A stretch of 64,000 nucleotides of DNA from Bombus terrestris (GCF_910591885.1 NC_063277.1:2976001-3040000), one strand, 5' to 3'. Positions 33,601 through 48,973 are shown, numbered from the stretch's first letter. Numbers and translations: made by a program. Notes: a model not told the origin generated them from the sequence alone.

Positions 33601-34198
33601 ATAACGTTATATACTATTACTATATGACGTATAACGTTATATACTATTACTATATAACGCATAACGTTATATAATATTACTATATAACGTATAACGTTAT
33701 ATACTATTATTATATAACGTATAACGTTATATACTATTACTATATAACGTATATCGCTATATACTATTACTATATAACGTATAACGATATATACTATTAC
33801 GTATTAATGTATAACGTTATATACTATTACGTAATAGCATATAACGTTATATAGTATTACCATATCACGTATAACGTTGTATATTATTACGTACTAACGT
33901 ATAACGTTATATACTATTACTATATAACGTATAACGTTATATACTATTACTATATAACGTATAACGATATATACTATTACGTATTAAAGTATAACGTTAT
34001 ATAGTATTACCATATCACGTATAACGTTGTATATTATTACGTACTAACGTATAACGTTATATACTATTACTATATAACGTATAACGATATATACTATTCC
34101 GTACTATCGTATAACGTTATATACTATTACTATATAACGCATAACGTTATATACTATTACTATATAACGTATAACGTTATATACTATTACTATATAAC
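30659..34198. repeat. Satellite block VI, copy of block II
   Basis: This block starts with the same 28-mer as 8,161 and repeats block II in order, including the 29-mer (10,739 and 33,566). Length differences are whole monomers: 30 bp near 31.35 kb, a net 300 bp between 32.0 and 33.0 kb, and 270 bp between 33,927 and 34,198. The segment around 32,065-32,484 (14 monomers) has no direct counterpart in block II and looks like a local duplication that has since diverged. Confidence 0.72.
33566..33594. repeat. 29-bp monomer, second copy
   Basis: It is identical in context to the 29-mer at 10,739 (TATGCG followed by a normal right half), at an offset of 22,827 bp. Confidence 0.9.
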
Positions 34199-34407
34199 GC
34201 ATAACGTTATATAATATTACTATATAACATATAACGTTATATACTATTACGTATTAACGTATAACGTTATATACTATTACGTAATAGCGTATATCGTTAT
34301 ATAGTATTACCATATCACGTATAACGTTGTATATTATTACGTACTAACGTATAACGTTATATAGTATTACCATATCACGTATAACGTTGTATACTATTAC
34401 GTAATAA

Positions 34408-34453
34408 CGTATAACGTTATATACTATTACGTAATAGTATATAACGTTATACG
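34408..34453. repeat. 46-bp perfect palindrome
   Basis: Arms of 23 bp are centred between 34,430 and 34,431. It is the counterpart of 16,472 at an offset of 17,937 bp. A local ACGGTATT variant adds one base pair to the arms. Confidence 0.88.
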
Positions 34454-35293
34454 GTATTACCATATCACGTATAACGTTGTATATTATTACTATATAACGT
34501 ATAAAGTTATATACTATTACTATATGACGTATAACGTTATATACTATTACTATATAACGTATAACGTTATGTACTATTACTATATAACGTATAACGTTAT
34601 GTACTATTACTATATAACGTATAACGTTATATACTATTACTATATAACGCATAACGTTATATAATATTACTATATAACGTATAACGTTATATACTATTAC
34701 TATATAACGTATAACGTTATATACTATTACAATATAACGTATAACGATATATACTATTACTATATAACGTATAACGTTATATACTATTACTATATAACGT
34801 ATAACGTTATATACTATTACTATATAACGTATAACGATATATACTATTCCGTACTATCGTATAACGTTATATACTATTACTATATAACGCATAACGTTAT
34901 ATACTATTACTATATAACGTATAACGTTATATACTATTACTATATAACGCATAACGTTATGTAATGTTACTATATAACGTATAACGTTATATACTATTAC
35001 TATATAACGTATAACGTTATATACTATTACTATATAACCTATAACGTTATATACTATTACGTAATAACGTATAACGTTATGTACTATTACGTAATAACGT
35101 ATAACGTTATGTACTATTACGTAATAACGTATAACGTTATATAGTATTGCCATATCACGTATAACGTTGTATATTATTACGTACTAACGTATAACGTTAT
35201 CTACTATTACTATATAACGTATAAAGTTATATACTACTACTATATAACGTATAACGTCATATACTATTACTATATAACGTACAACGTTATATA

Positions 35294-35300
35294 GTAATAG
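35294..35300 (-). repeat. In-place flip of the 7-bp spacer
   Basis: GTAATAG replaces CTATTAC in the monomer after the TACAACG variant. The equivalent monomers of the other 1.86-kb HOR units (for example near 12,077, 13,937, 15,497 and 37,154) are unflipped. Confidence 0.88.
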
Positions 35301-35488
35301 TATATAACGTATAACGTTATATACTATTACTATATAACGCATAACGTTATATAATATTACTATATAACGTATAACGTTATATACTATTACTATATAACGT
35401 ATAACGTTATATACTATTACTATATAACGCATAACGTTATATAATATTACTATATAACGTATAACGTTATATACTATTACGTAATAAC

Positions 35489-35532
35489 GTATAACGTTAT
35501 ATACTATTACGTAATAGTATATAACGTTATAC
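35489..35532. repeat. 44-bp perfect palindrome
   Basis: Arms of 22 bp are centred between 35,510 and 35,511, in the 1.86-kb HOR unit anchored at 35,038. Confidence 0.9.
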
Positions 35533-37348
35533 AGTATTACCATATCACGTATAAAGTTATATACTATTACTATATGACGTATAACGTTATATACTATTAC
35601 TATATAACGTATATCGCTATATACTATTACTATATAACGTATAACGATATATACTATTACGTATTAATGTATAACGTTATATACTATTACGTAATAGCAT
35701 ATAACGTTATATAGTATTACCATATCACGTATAACGTTGTATATTATTACGTACTAACGTATAACGTTATATACTATTACTATATAACGTATAACGTTAT
35801 ATACTATTACTATATAACGTATAACGATATATACTATTACGTATTAAAGTATAACGTTATATAGTATTACCATATCACGTATAACGTTGTATATTATTAC
35901 GTACTAACGTATAACGTTATATACTATTACTATATAATGTATAACGATATATACTATTCCGTACTATCGTATAACGTTATATACTATTACTATATAACGC
36001 ATAACGTTATATACTATTACTATATAACGTATAACGTTATATACTATTACTATATAACGCATAACGTTATATAATATTACTATATAACATATAACGTTAT
36101 ATACTATTACGTATTAACGTATAACGTTATATACTATTACGTAATAGCGTATATCGTTATATAGTATTACCATATCACGTATAACGTTGTATATTATTAC
36201 GTACTAACGTATAACGTTATATAGTATTACCATATCACGTATAACGTTGTATACTATTACGTAATAACGTATAACGTTATATACTATTACGTAATAGCGT
36301 ATAACGTTATACAGTATTACCATATCACGTATAACGTTGTATATTATTACTATATAACGTATAAAGTTATATACTATTACTATATGACGTATAACGTTAT
36401 ATACTATTACTATATAACGTATAACGTTATGTACTATTACTATATAACGTATAACGTTATGTACTATTACTATATAACGTATAACGTTATATACTATTAC
36501 TATATAACGCATAACGTTATATAATATTACTATATAACGTATAACGTTATATACTATTACTATATAACGTATAACGTTATATACTATTACAATATAACGT
36601 ATAACGATATATACTATTACTATATAACGTATAACGTTATATACTATTACTATATAACGTATAACGTTATATACTATTACTATATAACGTATAACGATAT
36701 ATACTATTCCGTACTATCGTATAACGTTATATACTATTACTATATAACGCATAACGTTATATACTATTACTATATAACGTATAACGTTATATACTATTAC
36801 TATATAACGCATAACGTTATGTAATGTTACTATATAACGTATAACGTTATATACTATTACTATATAACGTATAACGTTATATACTATTACTATATAACCT
36901 ATAACGTTATATACTATTACGTAATAACGTATAACGTTATGTACTATTACGTAATAACGTATAACGTTATGTACTATTACGTAATAACGTATAACGTTAT
37001 ATAGTATTGCCATATCACGTATAACGTTGTATATTATTACGTACTAACGTATAACGTTATCTACTATTACTATATAACGTATAAAGTTATATACTACTAC
37101 TATATAACGTATAACGTCATATACTATTACTATATAACGTACAACGTTATATACTATTACTATATAACGTATAACGTTATATACTATTACTATATAACGC
37201 ATAACGTTATATAATATTACTATATAACGTATAACGTTATATACTATTACTATATAACGTATAACGTTATATACTATTACTATATAACGCATAACGTTAT
37301 ATAATATTACTATATAACGTATAACGTTATATACTATTACGTAATAAC

Positions 37349-37392
37349 GTATAACGTTATATACTATTACGTAATAGTATATAACGTTATAC
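37349..37392. repeat. 44-bp perfect palindrome
   Basis: Arms of 22 bp are centred between 37,370 and 37,371, exactly 1,860 bp after the palindrome at 35,489. Confidence 0.9.
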
Positions 37393-38694
37393 AGTATTAC
37401 CATATCACGTATAAAGTTATATACTATTACTATATGACGTATAACGTTATATACTATTACTATATAACGTATAACGTTATATACTACTACTATATAACGT
37501 ATAACGTTATATACTATTACTATATAACGTATAACGTTATATACTATTACTATATAACGTATAACGTTATATACTATTACTATATAACGTATAACGTTAT
37601 ATACTATTACGTAATAACGTATAACGTTATATACTATTACGCAATAACGTATAACGTTATATAGTATTGCCATATCACGTATAACGTTGTATATTATTAC
37701 GTACTAACGTATAACGTTATATACTATTACTATATAACGTATAAAGTTATATACTATTACTATATAACGTATAACGTTATATACTATTACTATATAACGT
37801 ATAACGTTATATACTATTACTATATAACGTATAACGTTATATACTATTACTATATAACGTATAACGTTATATACTATTACTATATAACGTATAACGTTAT
37901 ATACTATTACTATATAACGTATAACGTTATATACTATTACTATATAACGTATAACGTTATATACTATTACTATATAACGTATAACGTTGTATACTATTAC
38001 GTAATAACGTATAACGTTATATACTATTACGCAATAACGTATAACGTTATATAGTATTGCCATATCACGTATAACGTTGTATATTATTACGTACTAACGT
38101 ATAACGTTATATACTATTACTATATAACGTATAAAGTTATATACTATTACTATATAACGTATAACGTTATATACTATTACTATATAACGTATAACGTTAT
38201 ATACTATTACTATATAACATATAACGTTATATACTATTACTATATAACGTATAACGTTATATACTATTACTATATAACGTATAACGATATATACTATTCC
38301 GTACTATCGTATAACGTTATATACTATTACTATATAACGCATAACGTTATATACTATTACTATATAACGTATAACGTTATATACTATTACTATATAACGC
38401 ATAACGTTATATAATATTACTATATAACGTATATCGTTTTATACTATTACTATATAACGTATAACGTTATATACTATTACGTAATAACGTATTACGTTAT
38501 ATAGTATTGCCATATCACGTATAACGTTGTATATTATTACGTACTAACGTATAACGTTATATACTATTACTATATAACGTATAACGTTATATACTATTAC
38601 TATATAACGTATAACGTTATATACTATTACTATATAACGCATAACGTTATATAATATTACTATATAACGTATAACGTTATATACTATTACTATA

Positions 38695-38722
38695 TCGTAT
38701 AACGTTATATACCATTACTATA
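38695..38722. repeat. 28-bp monomer, lineage 2, copy 1
   Basis: It has the same type of AA loss as at 8,161 but a different context. It ends TACCATTACTATA and is followed two monomers later by the T-run CTATTTTTATATA. It marks the distal HOR family. Confidence 0.9.
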
Positions 38723-39311
38723 TAACGTATAGCGTTATATACTATTTTTATATAACGTATAACGTTATATACTATTACTATATAACGTCTAACGTTATAT
38801 ACTATTACTATATAACGCATAACGTTATATACTATTACTATATAACGTATAACGTTATATACTACTACTATATAACGCATAACGTTATATAATATTACTA
38901 TATAACGTATAACGTTATATACTATTACTATATAACGTATAACGTTATATACTATTACTATATAACGCATAACGTTATATACTATTACTATATAACGTAT
39001 AACGTTATATACTACTACTATATAACGCATAACGTTATATAATATTACTATATAACGTATAACGTTATATACTATTACTATATAACGCATAACGTTATAT
39101 ACTATTACTATATAACGCATAACGTTATATAATATTACTATATAACGTATAACGATATATACTATTATTATATAACGTATAACGTTATATACAGTTACTA
39201 TATAACGTATATCGCTATATACTATTACGTAATAGCGTATAACGTTATACAGTATTACCATATCACGTATAACGTTGTATATTATTACGTACTAACGTAT
39301 AACGTTATATA

Positions 39312-39318
39312 CTAATAG
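39312..39318. repeat. Half-flipped 7-bp spacer
   Basis: The spacer reads CTAATAG, with bases 4-7 as in the flipped form and 1-3 as in the normal form. The tandem copy near 41,860 reads CTAATAC (one change), and the copies near 46,486, 50,901 and 56,726 read the normal CTATTAC. Confidence 0.8.
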
Positions 39319-41242
39319 TATATAACGTATAACGTTATATACTATTACTATATGACGTATAACGTTATATACTATTACTATATAACGCATAACGTTATAT
39401 AATATTGCTATATAACGTATAACGTTATATACTATTACTATATAACGTATAACGTTATATACTATTACTATATAACGCATAACGTTATATAATATTACTA
39501 TATAACGTATAACGTTTTATACTATTACTATATAACGTATAACGTTATATACTATTACTATATAACGTATAACGTTATATACTATTACTATATAACGTAT
39601 AACGTTATATACTATTACTATATAACGCATAACGTTATATAATATTACTATATAACGTATAACGTTATATACTATTACTATATAACGTATAACGTTATAT
39701 ACTATTACTATATAACGCATATCGTTATATAATATTACTATATAACGTATAACGATATATACTATTACGTATTAAAGTATAACGTTATATAGTATTACCA
39801 TATCACGTATAACGTTGTATATTACTACGTACTAACGTATAACGTTATATACTATTACTATATAACGTATAAAGTTATATACTATTACTATATAACGTAT
39901 AACGTTATATACTATTACTATATAACGTATAACGTTATATACTATTACTATATAACGCATAACGTTATATAATATTACTATATAACGTATAACGTTTTAT
40001 ACTATTACTATATAACGTATAACGTTATATACTACTACTATATAACGTATAACGTTATATACTATTACTATATAACGTATAACGTTATATACTATTACTA
40101 TATAACGCATAACGTTATATAATATTACTATATAACGTATAACGTTATATACTATTACTATATAACGTCTAACGTTATATACTATTACTATATAACGCAT
40201 AACGTTATATACTATTACTATATAACGTATAACGATATATACTATTATTATATAACGTATAACGTTATATACTATTACTATATAACGTATATCGCTATAT
40301 ACTATTACTATATAACGTATAACGATATATACTATTACGTATTAACGTATAACGTTATATACTATTACGTAATAGCCTATAACGTTATACAGTATTACCA
40401 TATCACGTATAACGTTGTATATTATTACGTACTAACGTATAACGTTATATACTGTTACTATATAACGTATAACGTTATATACTATTACTATATAACGTAT
40501 AACGATATATACTATTACGTATTAAAGTATAACGTTATATAGTATTACCATATCACGTATAACGTTGTATATTATTACGTACTAACGTATAACGTTATAT
40601 ACTATTACTATATAACGTATAAAGTTATATACTATTACTATATAACGCATAACGTTATATACTATTACTATATAACGTATAACGTTATATACTATTACTA
40701 TATAACGTATAAAGTTATATACTATTACTATATAACGCATAACGTTATATACTATTACTATATAACGTATAACGTTATATACTATTACTATATAACGTAT
40801 ATCGTTATATACTATTGCTATATAACGTATAACGTTATATACTATTCCGTACTATCGTATAACGTTATATACTATTACTATATAACGCATAACGTTATAT
40901 ACTATTACTATATAACGTATAACGTTATATACTATTACTATATAACGCATAACGTTATATAATATTACTATATAACGTATATCGTTTTATACTATTACTA
41001 TATAACGTATAACGTTATATACTATTACGTAATAACGTATTACGTTATATAGTATTGCCATATCACGTATAACGTTGTATATTATTACGTACTAACGTAT
41101 AACGTTATATACTATTACTATATAACGTATAACGTTATATACTATTACTATATAACGTATAACGTTATATACTATTACTATATAACGCATAACGTTATAT
41201 AATATTACTATATAACGTATAACGTTATATACTATTACTATA

Positions 41243-41270
41243 TCGTATAACGTTATATACCATTACTATA
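41243..41270. repeat. 28-bp monomer, lineage 2, copy 2
   Basis: It has the same loss, TACCATTAC and T-run context as 38,695, 2,548 bp downstream. Confidence 0.9.
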
Positions 41271-44200
41271 TAACGTATAACGTTATATACTATTTTTATA
41301 TAACGTATAACGTTATATACTATTACTATATAACGTCTAACGTTATATACTATTACTATATAACGCATAACGTTATATACTATTACTATATAACGTATAA
41401 CGTTATATACTACTACTATATAACGCATAACGTTATATAATATTACTATATAACGTATAACGTTATATACTATTACTATATAACGTATAACGTTATATAC
41501 TATTACTATATAACGCATAACGTTATATACTATTACTATATAACGTATAACGTTATATACTACTACTATATAACGCATAACGTTATATAATATTACTATA
41601 TAACGTATAACGTTATATACTATTACTATATAACGCATAACGTTATATACTATTACTATATAACGCATAACGTTATATAATATTACTATATAACGTATAA
41701 CGATATATACTATTATTATATAACGTATAACGTTATATACAGTTACTATATAACGTATATCGCTATATACTATTACGTAATAGCGTATAACGTTATACAG
41801 TATTACCATATCACGTATAACGTTGTATATTATTACGTACTAACGTATAACGTTATATACTAATACTATATAACGTATAACGTTATATACTATTACTATA
41901 TGACGTATAACGTTATATACTATTACTATATAACGCATAACGTTATATAATATTGCTATATAACGTATAACGTTATATACTATTACTATATAACGTATAA
42001 CGTTATATACTATTACTATATAACGCATAACGTTATATAATATTACTATATAACGTATAACGTTTTATACTATTACTATATAACGTATAACGTTATATAC
42101 TATTACTATATAACGTATAACGTTATATACTATTACTATATAACGTATAACGTTATATACTATTACTATATAACGCATAACGTTATATAATATTACTATA
42201 TAACGTATAACGTTATATACTATTACTATATAACGTATAACGTTATATACTATTACTATATAACGCATATCGTTATATAATATTACTATATAACGTATAA
42301 CGATATATACTATTACGTATTAAAGTATAACGTTATATAGTATTACCATATCACGTATAACGTTGTATATTACTACGTACTAACGTATAACGTTATATAC
42401 TATTACTATATAACGTATAAAGTTATATACTATTACTATATAACGTATAACGTTATATACTATTACTATATAACGTATAACGTTATATACTATTACTATA
42501 TAACGCATAACGTTATATAATATTACTATATAACGTATAACGTTTTATACTATTACTATATAACGTATAACGTTATATACTACTACTATATAACGTATAA
42601 CGTTATATACTATTACTATATAACGTATAACGTTATATACTATTACTATATAACGCATAACGTTATATAATATTACTATATAACGTATAACGTTATATAC
42701 TATTACTATATAACGTCTAACGTTATATACTATTACTATATAACGCATAACGTTATATACTATTACTATATAACGTATAACGATATATACTATTATTATA
42801 TAACGTATAACGTTATATACTATTACTATATAACGTATATCGCTATATACTATTACTATATAACGTATAACGATATATACTATTACGTATTAACGTATAA
42901 CGTTATATACTATTACGTAATAGCCTATAACGTTATACAGTATTACCATATCACGTATAACGTTGTATATTATTACGTACTAACGTATAACGTTATATAC
43001 TGTTACTATATAACGTATAACGTTATATACTATTACTATATAACGTATAACGATATATACTATTACGTATTAAAGTATAACGTTATATAGTATTACCATA
43101 TCACGTATAACGTTGTATATTATTACGTACTAACGTATAACGTTATATACTATTACTATATAACGTATAAAGTTATATACTATTACTATATAACGCATAA
43201 CGTTATATACTATTACTATATAACGTATAACGTTATATACTATTACTATATAACGTATAAAGTTATATACTATTACTATATAACGCATAACGTTATATAC
43301 TATTACTATATAACGTATAACGTTATATACTATTACTATATAACGTATATCGTTATATACTATTGCTATATAACGTATAACGTTATATACTATTACGTAA
43401 TAACGTATAACGTTATATAGTATTGCCATATCACGTATAACGTTGTATATTATTACGTACTAACGTATAACGTTATATACTATTACTATATAACGTATAA
43501 CGATATATACTATTACGTATTAAAGTATAACGTTATATAGTATTACCATATCACGTATAACGTTGTATATTATTACGTACTAACGTATAACGTTATATAC
43601 TATTACTATATAACGTATAACGTTATATACTATTACTATATAACGTATATCGTTATATACTATTGCTATATAACGTATAACGTTATATACTATTACGTAA
43701 TAGCGTATAACGTTATACAGTATTACCATATCACGTATAACGTTGTATATTATTACTATATAACGTATAAAGTTATATACTATTACTATATGACGTATAA
43801 CGTTATATACTATTACTATATAACGTATAACGTTATGTACTATTACTATATAACGTATAACGTTATATACTATTACAATATAACGTATAACGATATATAC
43901 TATTACTATATAACGTATAACGTTATATACTATTACTATATAACGTATAACGTTATATACTATTACTATATAACGTATAACGTTATATACTATTACTATA
44001 TAACGCATAACGTTATGTAATGTTACTATATAACGTATAACGTTATATACTATTACTATATAACGTATAACGTTATATACTATTACTATATAACCTATAA
44101 CGTTATATACTATTACGTAATAACGTATAACGTTATGTACTATTACGTAATAACGTATAACGTTATGTACTATTACGTAATAACGTATAACGTTATATAG

Positions 44201-44544
44201 TATTGCCATATCACGTATAACGTTGTATATTATTACGTACTAACGTATAACGTTATCTACTATTACTATATAACGTATAAAGTTATATACTACTACTATA
44301 TAACGTATAACGTCATATACTATTACTATATAACGTACAACGTTATATACTATTACTATATAACGTATAACGTTATATACTATTACTATATAACGCATAA
44401 CGTTATATAATATTACTATATAACGTATAACGTTATATACTATTACTATATAACGTATAACGTTATATACTATTACTATATAACGCATAACGTTATATAA
44501 TATTACTATATAACGTATAACGTTATATACTATTACGTAATAAC

Positions 44545-44588
44545 GTATAACGTTATATACTATTACGTAATAGTATATAACGTTATAC
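44545..44588. repeat. 44-bp perfect palindrome
   Basis: Arms of 22 bp are centred between 44,566 and 44,567, in the first 4.4-kb tandem unit. Confidence 0.9.
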
Positions 44589-45950
44589 AGTATTACCATA
44601 TCACGTATAAAGTTATATACTATTACTATATGACGTATAACGTTATATACTATTACTATATAACGTATAACGTTATATACTACTACTATATAACGTATAA
44701 CGTTATATACTATTACTATATAACGTATAACGTTATATACTATTACTATATAACGTATAACGTTATATACTATTACTATATAACGTATAACGTTATATAC
44801 TATTACGTAATAACGTATAACGTTATATACTATTACGCAATAACGTATAACGTTATATAGTATTGCCATATCACGTATAACGTTGTATATTATTACGTAC
44901 TAACGTATAACGTTATATACTATTACTATATAACGTATAAAGTTATATACTATTACTATATAACGTATAACGTTATATACTATTACTATATAACGTATAA
45001 CGTTATATACTATTACTATATAACGTATAACGTTATATACTATTACTATATAACGTATAACGTTATATACTATTACTATATAACGTATAACGTTATATAC
45101 TATTACTATATAACGTATAACGTTATATACTATTACTATATAACGTATAACGTTATATACTATTACTATATAACGTATAACGTTGTATACTATTACGTAA
45201 TAACGTATAACGTTATATACTATTACGCAATAACGTATAACGTTATATAGTATTGCCATATCACGTATAACGTTGTATATTATTACGTACTAACGTATAA
45301 CGTTATATACTATTACTATATAACGTATAACGTTATATACTATTACTATATAACGTATAACGTTATATACTATTACGTAATAACGTATAACGTTATATAC
45401 TATTACGTAATAGCGTATAACGTTATACAGTATTACCATATCACGTATAAAGTTATATACTATTACTATATGACGTATAACGTGATATACTATTACTATA
45501 TAACGTATAACGTTATATACTACTACTATATAACGTATAACGTTATATACTATTACTATATAACGTATAACGTTATATACTATTACTATATAACGCATAA
45601 CGTTATATACTATTACTATATAACGTATAACGTTATATACTATTACTATATAACGCATAACGTTATATAATATTACTATATAACGTATATCGTTTTATAC
45701 TATTACTATATAACGTATAACGTTATATACTATTACGTAATAACGTATTACGTTATATAGTATTGCCATATCACGTATAACGTTGTATATTATTACGTAC
45801 TAACGTATAACGTTATATACTATTACTATATAACGTATAACGTTATATACTATTACTATATAACGTATAACGTTATATACTATTACTATATAACGCATAA
45901 CGTTATATAATATTACTATATAACGTATAACGTTATATACTATTACTATA

Positions 45951-45978
45951 TCGTATAACGTTATATACCATTACTATA
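45951..45978. repeat. 28-bp monomer, lineage 2, copy 3
   Basis: It has the same loss and flanking markers and sits inside the first 4.4-kb tandem unit, 4,708 bp after copy 2. Confidence 0.9.
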
Positions 45979-46394
45979 TAACGTATAACGTTATATACTA
46001 TTTTTATATAACGTATAACGTTATATACTATTACTATATAACGTCTAACGTTATATACTATTACTATATAACGCATAACGTTATATACTATTACTATATA
46101 ACGTATAACGTTATATACTACTACTATATAACGCATAACGTTATATAATATTACTATATAACGTATAACGTTATATACTATTACTATATAACGTATAACG
46201 TTATATACTATTACTATATAACGCATAACGTTATATACTATTACTATATAACGTATAACGTTATATACTACTACTATATAACGCATAACGTTATATAATA
46301 TTACTATATAACGTATAACGATATATACTATTATTATATAACGTATAACGTTATATACAGTTACTATATAACGTATATCGCTATATACTATTAC

Positions 46395-46427
46395 GTAATA
46401 GTATATAACGTTATACGTTATATAGTA
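46395..46427 (-). repeat. Inverted-reading monomer with +7 register shift
   Basis: For 33 bases the + strand reads as the reverse complement of the satellite (starting GTAATAGTATATAACG and continuing TTATACGTTATATAGTA), and the register moves by 7. Homologous sites at 39.2, 41.8 and 56.6 kb have no shift and read TTATACAGTATTACC. A 23-bp loss between monomers (30 minus 7) explains it equally well, because the dyad design makes such a junction look inverted. Confidence 0.75.
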
Positions 46428-48929
46428 TTGCCATATCACGTATAACGTTGTATATTATTACGTACTAACGTATAACGTTATATACTATTACTATATAACG
46501 TATAACGTTATATACTATTACTATATGACGTATAACGTTATATACTATTACTATATAACGCATAACGTTATATAATATTGCTATATAACGTATAACGTTA
46601 TATACTATTACTATATAACGTATAACGTTATATACTATTACTATATAACGCATAACGTTATATAATATTACTATATAACGTATAACGTTTTATACTATTA
46701 CTATATAACGTATAACGTTATATACTATTACTATATAACGTATAACGTTATATACTATTACTATATAACGTATAACGTTATATACTATTACTATATAACG
46801 CATAACGTTATATAATATTACTATATAACGTATAACGTTATATACTATTACTATATAACGTATAACGTTATATACTATTACTATATAACGCATATCGTTA
46901 TATAATATTACTATATAACGTATAACGATATATACTATTACGTATTAAAGTATAACGTTATATAGTATTACCATATCACGTATAACGTGGTATATTATTA
47001 CGTACTAACGTATAACGTTATATACTATTACTATATAACGTATAAAGTTATATACTATTACTATATAACGTATAACGTTATATACTATTACTATATAACG
47101 TATAACGTTATATACTATTACTATATAACGCATAACGTTATATAATATTACTATATAACGTATAACGTTTTATACTATTACTATATAACGTATAACGTTA
47201 TATACTACTACTATATAACGTATAACGTTATATACTATAACTATATAACGTATAACGTTATATACTATTACTATATAACGTCTAACGTTATATACTATTA
47301 CTATATAACGCATAACGTTATATACTATTACTATATAACGTATAACGATATATACTATTATTATATAACGTATAACGTTATATACTATTACTATATAACG
47401 TATATCGCTATATACTATTACTATATAACGTATAACGATATATACTATTACGTATTAACGTATAACGTTATATACTATTACGTAATAGCCTATAACGTTA
47501 TACAGTATTACCATATCACGTATAACGTTGTATATTATTACGTACTAACGTATAACGTTATATACTGTTACTATATAACGTATAACGTTATATACTATTA
47601 CTATATAACGTATAACGATATATACTATTACGTATTAAAGTATAACGTTATATAGTATTACCATATCACGTATAACGTTGTATATTATTACGTACTAACG
47701 TATAACGTTATATACTATTACTATATAACGTATAAAGTTATATACTATTACTATATAACGCATAACGTTATATACTATTACTATATAACGTATAACGTTA
47801 TATACTATTACTATATAACGTATAAAGTTATATACTATTACTATATAACGCATAACGTTATATACTATTACTATATAACGTATAACGTTATATACTATTA
47901 CTATATAACGTATATCGTTATATACTATTGCTATATAACGTATAACGTTATATACTATTACGTAATAACGTATAACGTTATATAGTATTGCCATATCACG
48001 TATAACGTTGTATATTATTACGTACTAACGTATAACGTTATATACTATTACTATATAACGTATAACGATATATACTATTACTATATAACGTATAACGTTA
48101 TATACTATTACTATATAACGTATAACGATATATACTATTACGTATTAAAGTATAACGTTATATAGTATTACCATATCACGTATAACGTTGTATATTATTA
48201 CGTACTAACGTATAACGTTATATACTATTACTATATAACGTATAACGTTATATACTATTACAATATAACGTATAACGATATATACTATTACTATATAACG
48301 TATAACGTTATATACTATTACTATATAACGTATAACGTTATATACTATTACTATATAACGTATAACGTTATATACTATTACTATATAACGCATAACGTTA
48401 TGTAATGTTACTATATAACGTATAACGTTATATACTATTACTATATAACGTATAACGTTATATACTATTACTATATAACCTATAACGTTATATACTATTA
48501 CGTAATAACGTATAACGTTATGTACTATTACGTAATAACGTATAACGTTATGTACTATTACGTAATAACGTATAACGTTATATAGTATTGCCATATCACG
48601 TATAACGTTGTATATTATTACGTACTAACGTATAACGTTATCTACTATTACTATATAACGTATAAAGTTATATACTACTACTATATAACGTATAACGTCA
48701 TATACTATTACTATATAACGTACAACGTTATATACTATTACTATATAACGTATAACGTTATATACTATTACTATATAACGCATAACGTTATATAATATTA
48801 CTATATAACGTATAACGTTATATACTATTACTATATAACGTATAACGTTATATACTATTACTATATAACGCATAACGTTATATAATATTACTATATAACG
48901 TATAACGTTATATACTATTACGTAATAAC

Positions 48930-48973
48930 GTATAACGTTATATACTATTACGTAATAGTATATAACGTTATAC
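48930..48973. repeat. 44-bp perfect palindrome
   Basis: Arms of 22 bp are centred between 48,951 and 48,952, the counterpart of 44,545 in the second 4.4-kb unit (offset 4,385). Confidence 0.9.

Larger units (their letters stand above)
34199..38694. repeat. 1.86-kb HOR run, second occurrence, leading into the distal family
   Basis: The CCTATAACG anchor is at 35,038 and 36,898, 1,860 bp apart. The first unit shares a private variant with the unit at 16,407 (a TAGTATATAACG junction at the same place), at an offset of 17,937 bp. After 37,044 the order changes: runs of near-identical canonical monomers (37,440-38,000) appear and then the 28-mer at 38,695. The part from 35,605 onward is copied to 53,041 at an offset of 17,436 bp. 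Confidence 0.75.
38695..43850. repeat. Distal HOR family, 2,548-bp tandem duplication
   Basis: The segment 38,677-40,843 matches 41,225-43,391 at an offset of 2,548 bp (85 monomers minus the 2 bases lost in the 28-mer). Shared private variants are TACCATTAC directly after the 28-mer, the T-run CTATTTTTATATA, CGTCTAACG, TACAGTTAC, TATTGCTATA, TAGCCTATAACG and TACTGTTAC. The copies diverge at about 43,391, where the first has TATTCCGTAC and the second TATTACGTAA. The TACCATTAC and T-run markers do not occur before 38.7 kb, so this is a distinct HOR family built from the same monomer. Confidence 0.78.
43851..48235. repeat. 4.4-kb satellite unit, first tandem copy
   Basis: This unit joins a 1.86-kb-type HOR segment (CCTATAACG at 44,094) to the distal family (28-mer at 45,951). 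It repeats directly in the next 4.4 kb at an offset of 4,385 bp, which becomes 4,415 bp after an extra monomer in the second copy. It contains one 28-mer (-2) and one +7 register shift, so its length is 146 monomers plus 5 bases. A GTGATATAC variant near 45,483 is private to this copy. Confidence 0.82.

Noticed and set aside
37044..37673. Long open frames on the minus strand (up to about 209 codons) with a 10-residue period such as VIRYIVIVYN, and shorter plus-strand frames such as TYNVIYYYYI.
   Set aside because: The 30-bp unit is divisible by three, so one frame per strand is open wherever no stop-creating variant occurs. The frames are repeats of the satellite, begin and end at random variant monomers, and show no codon-level constraint, domains or gene signals.
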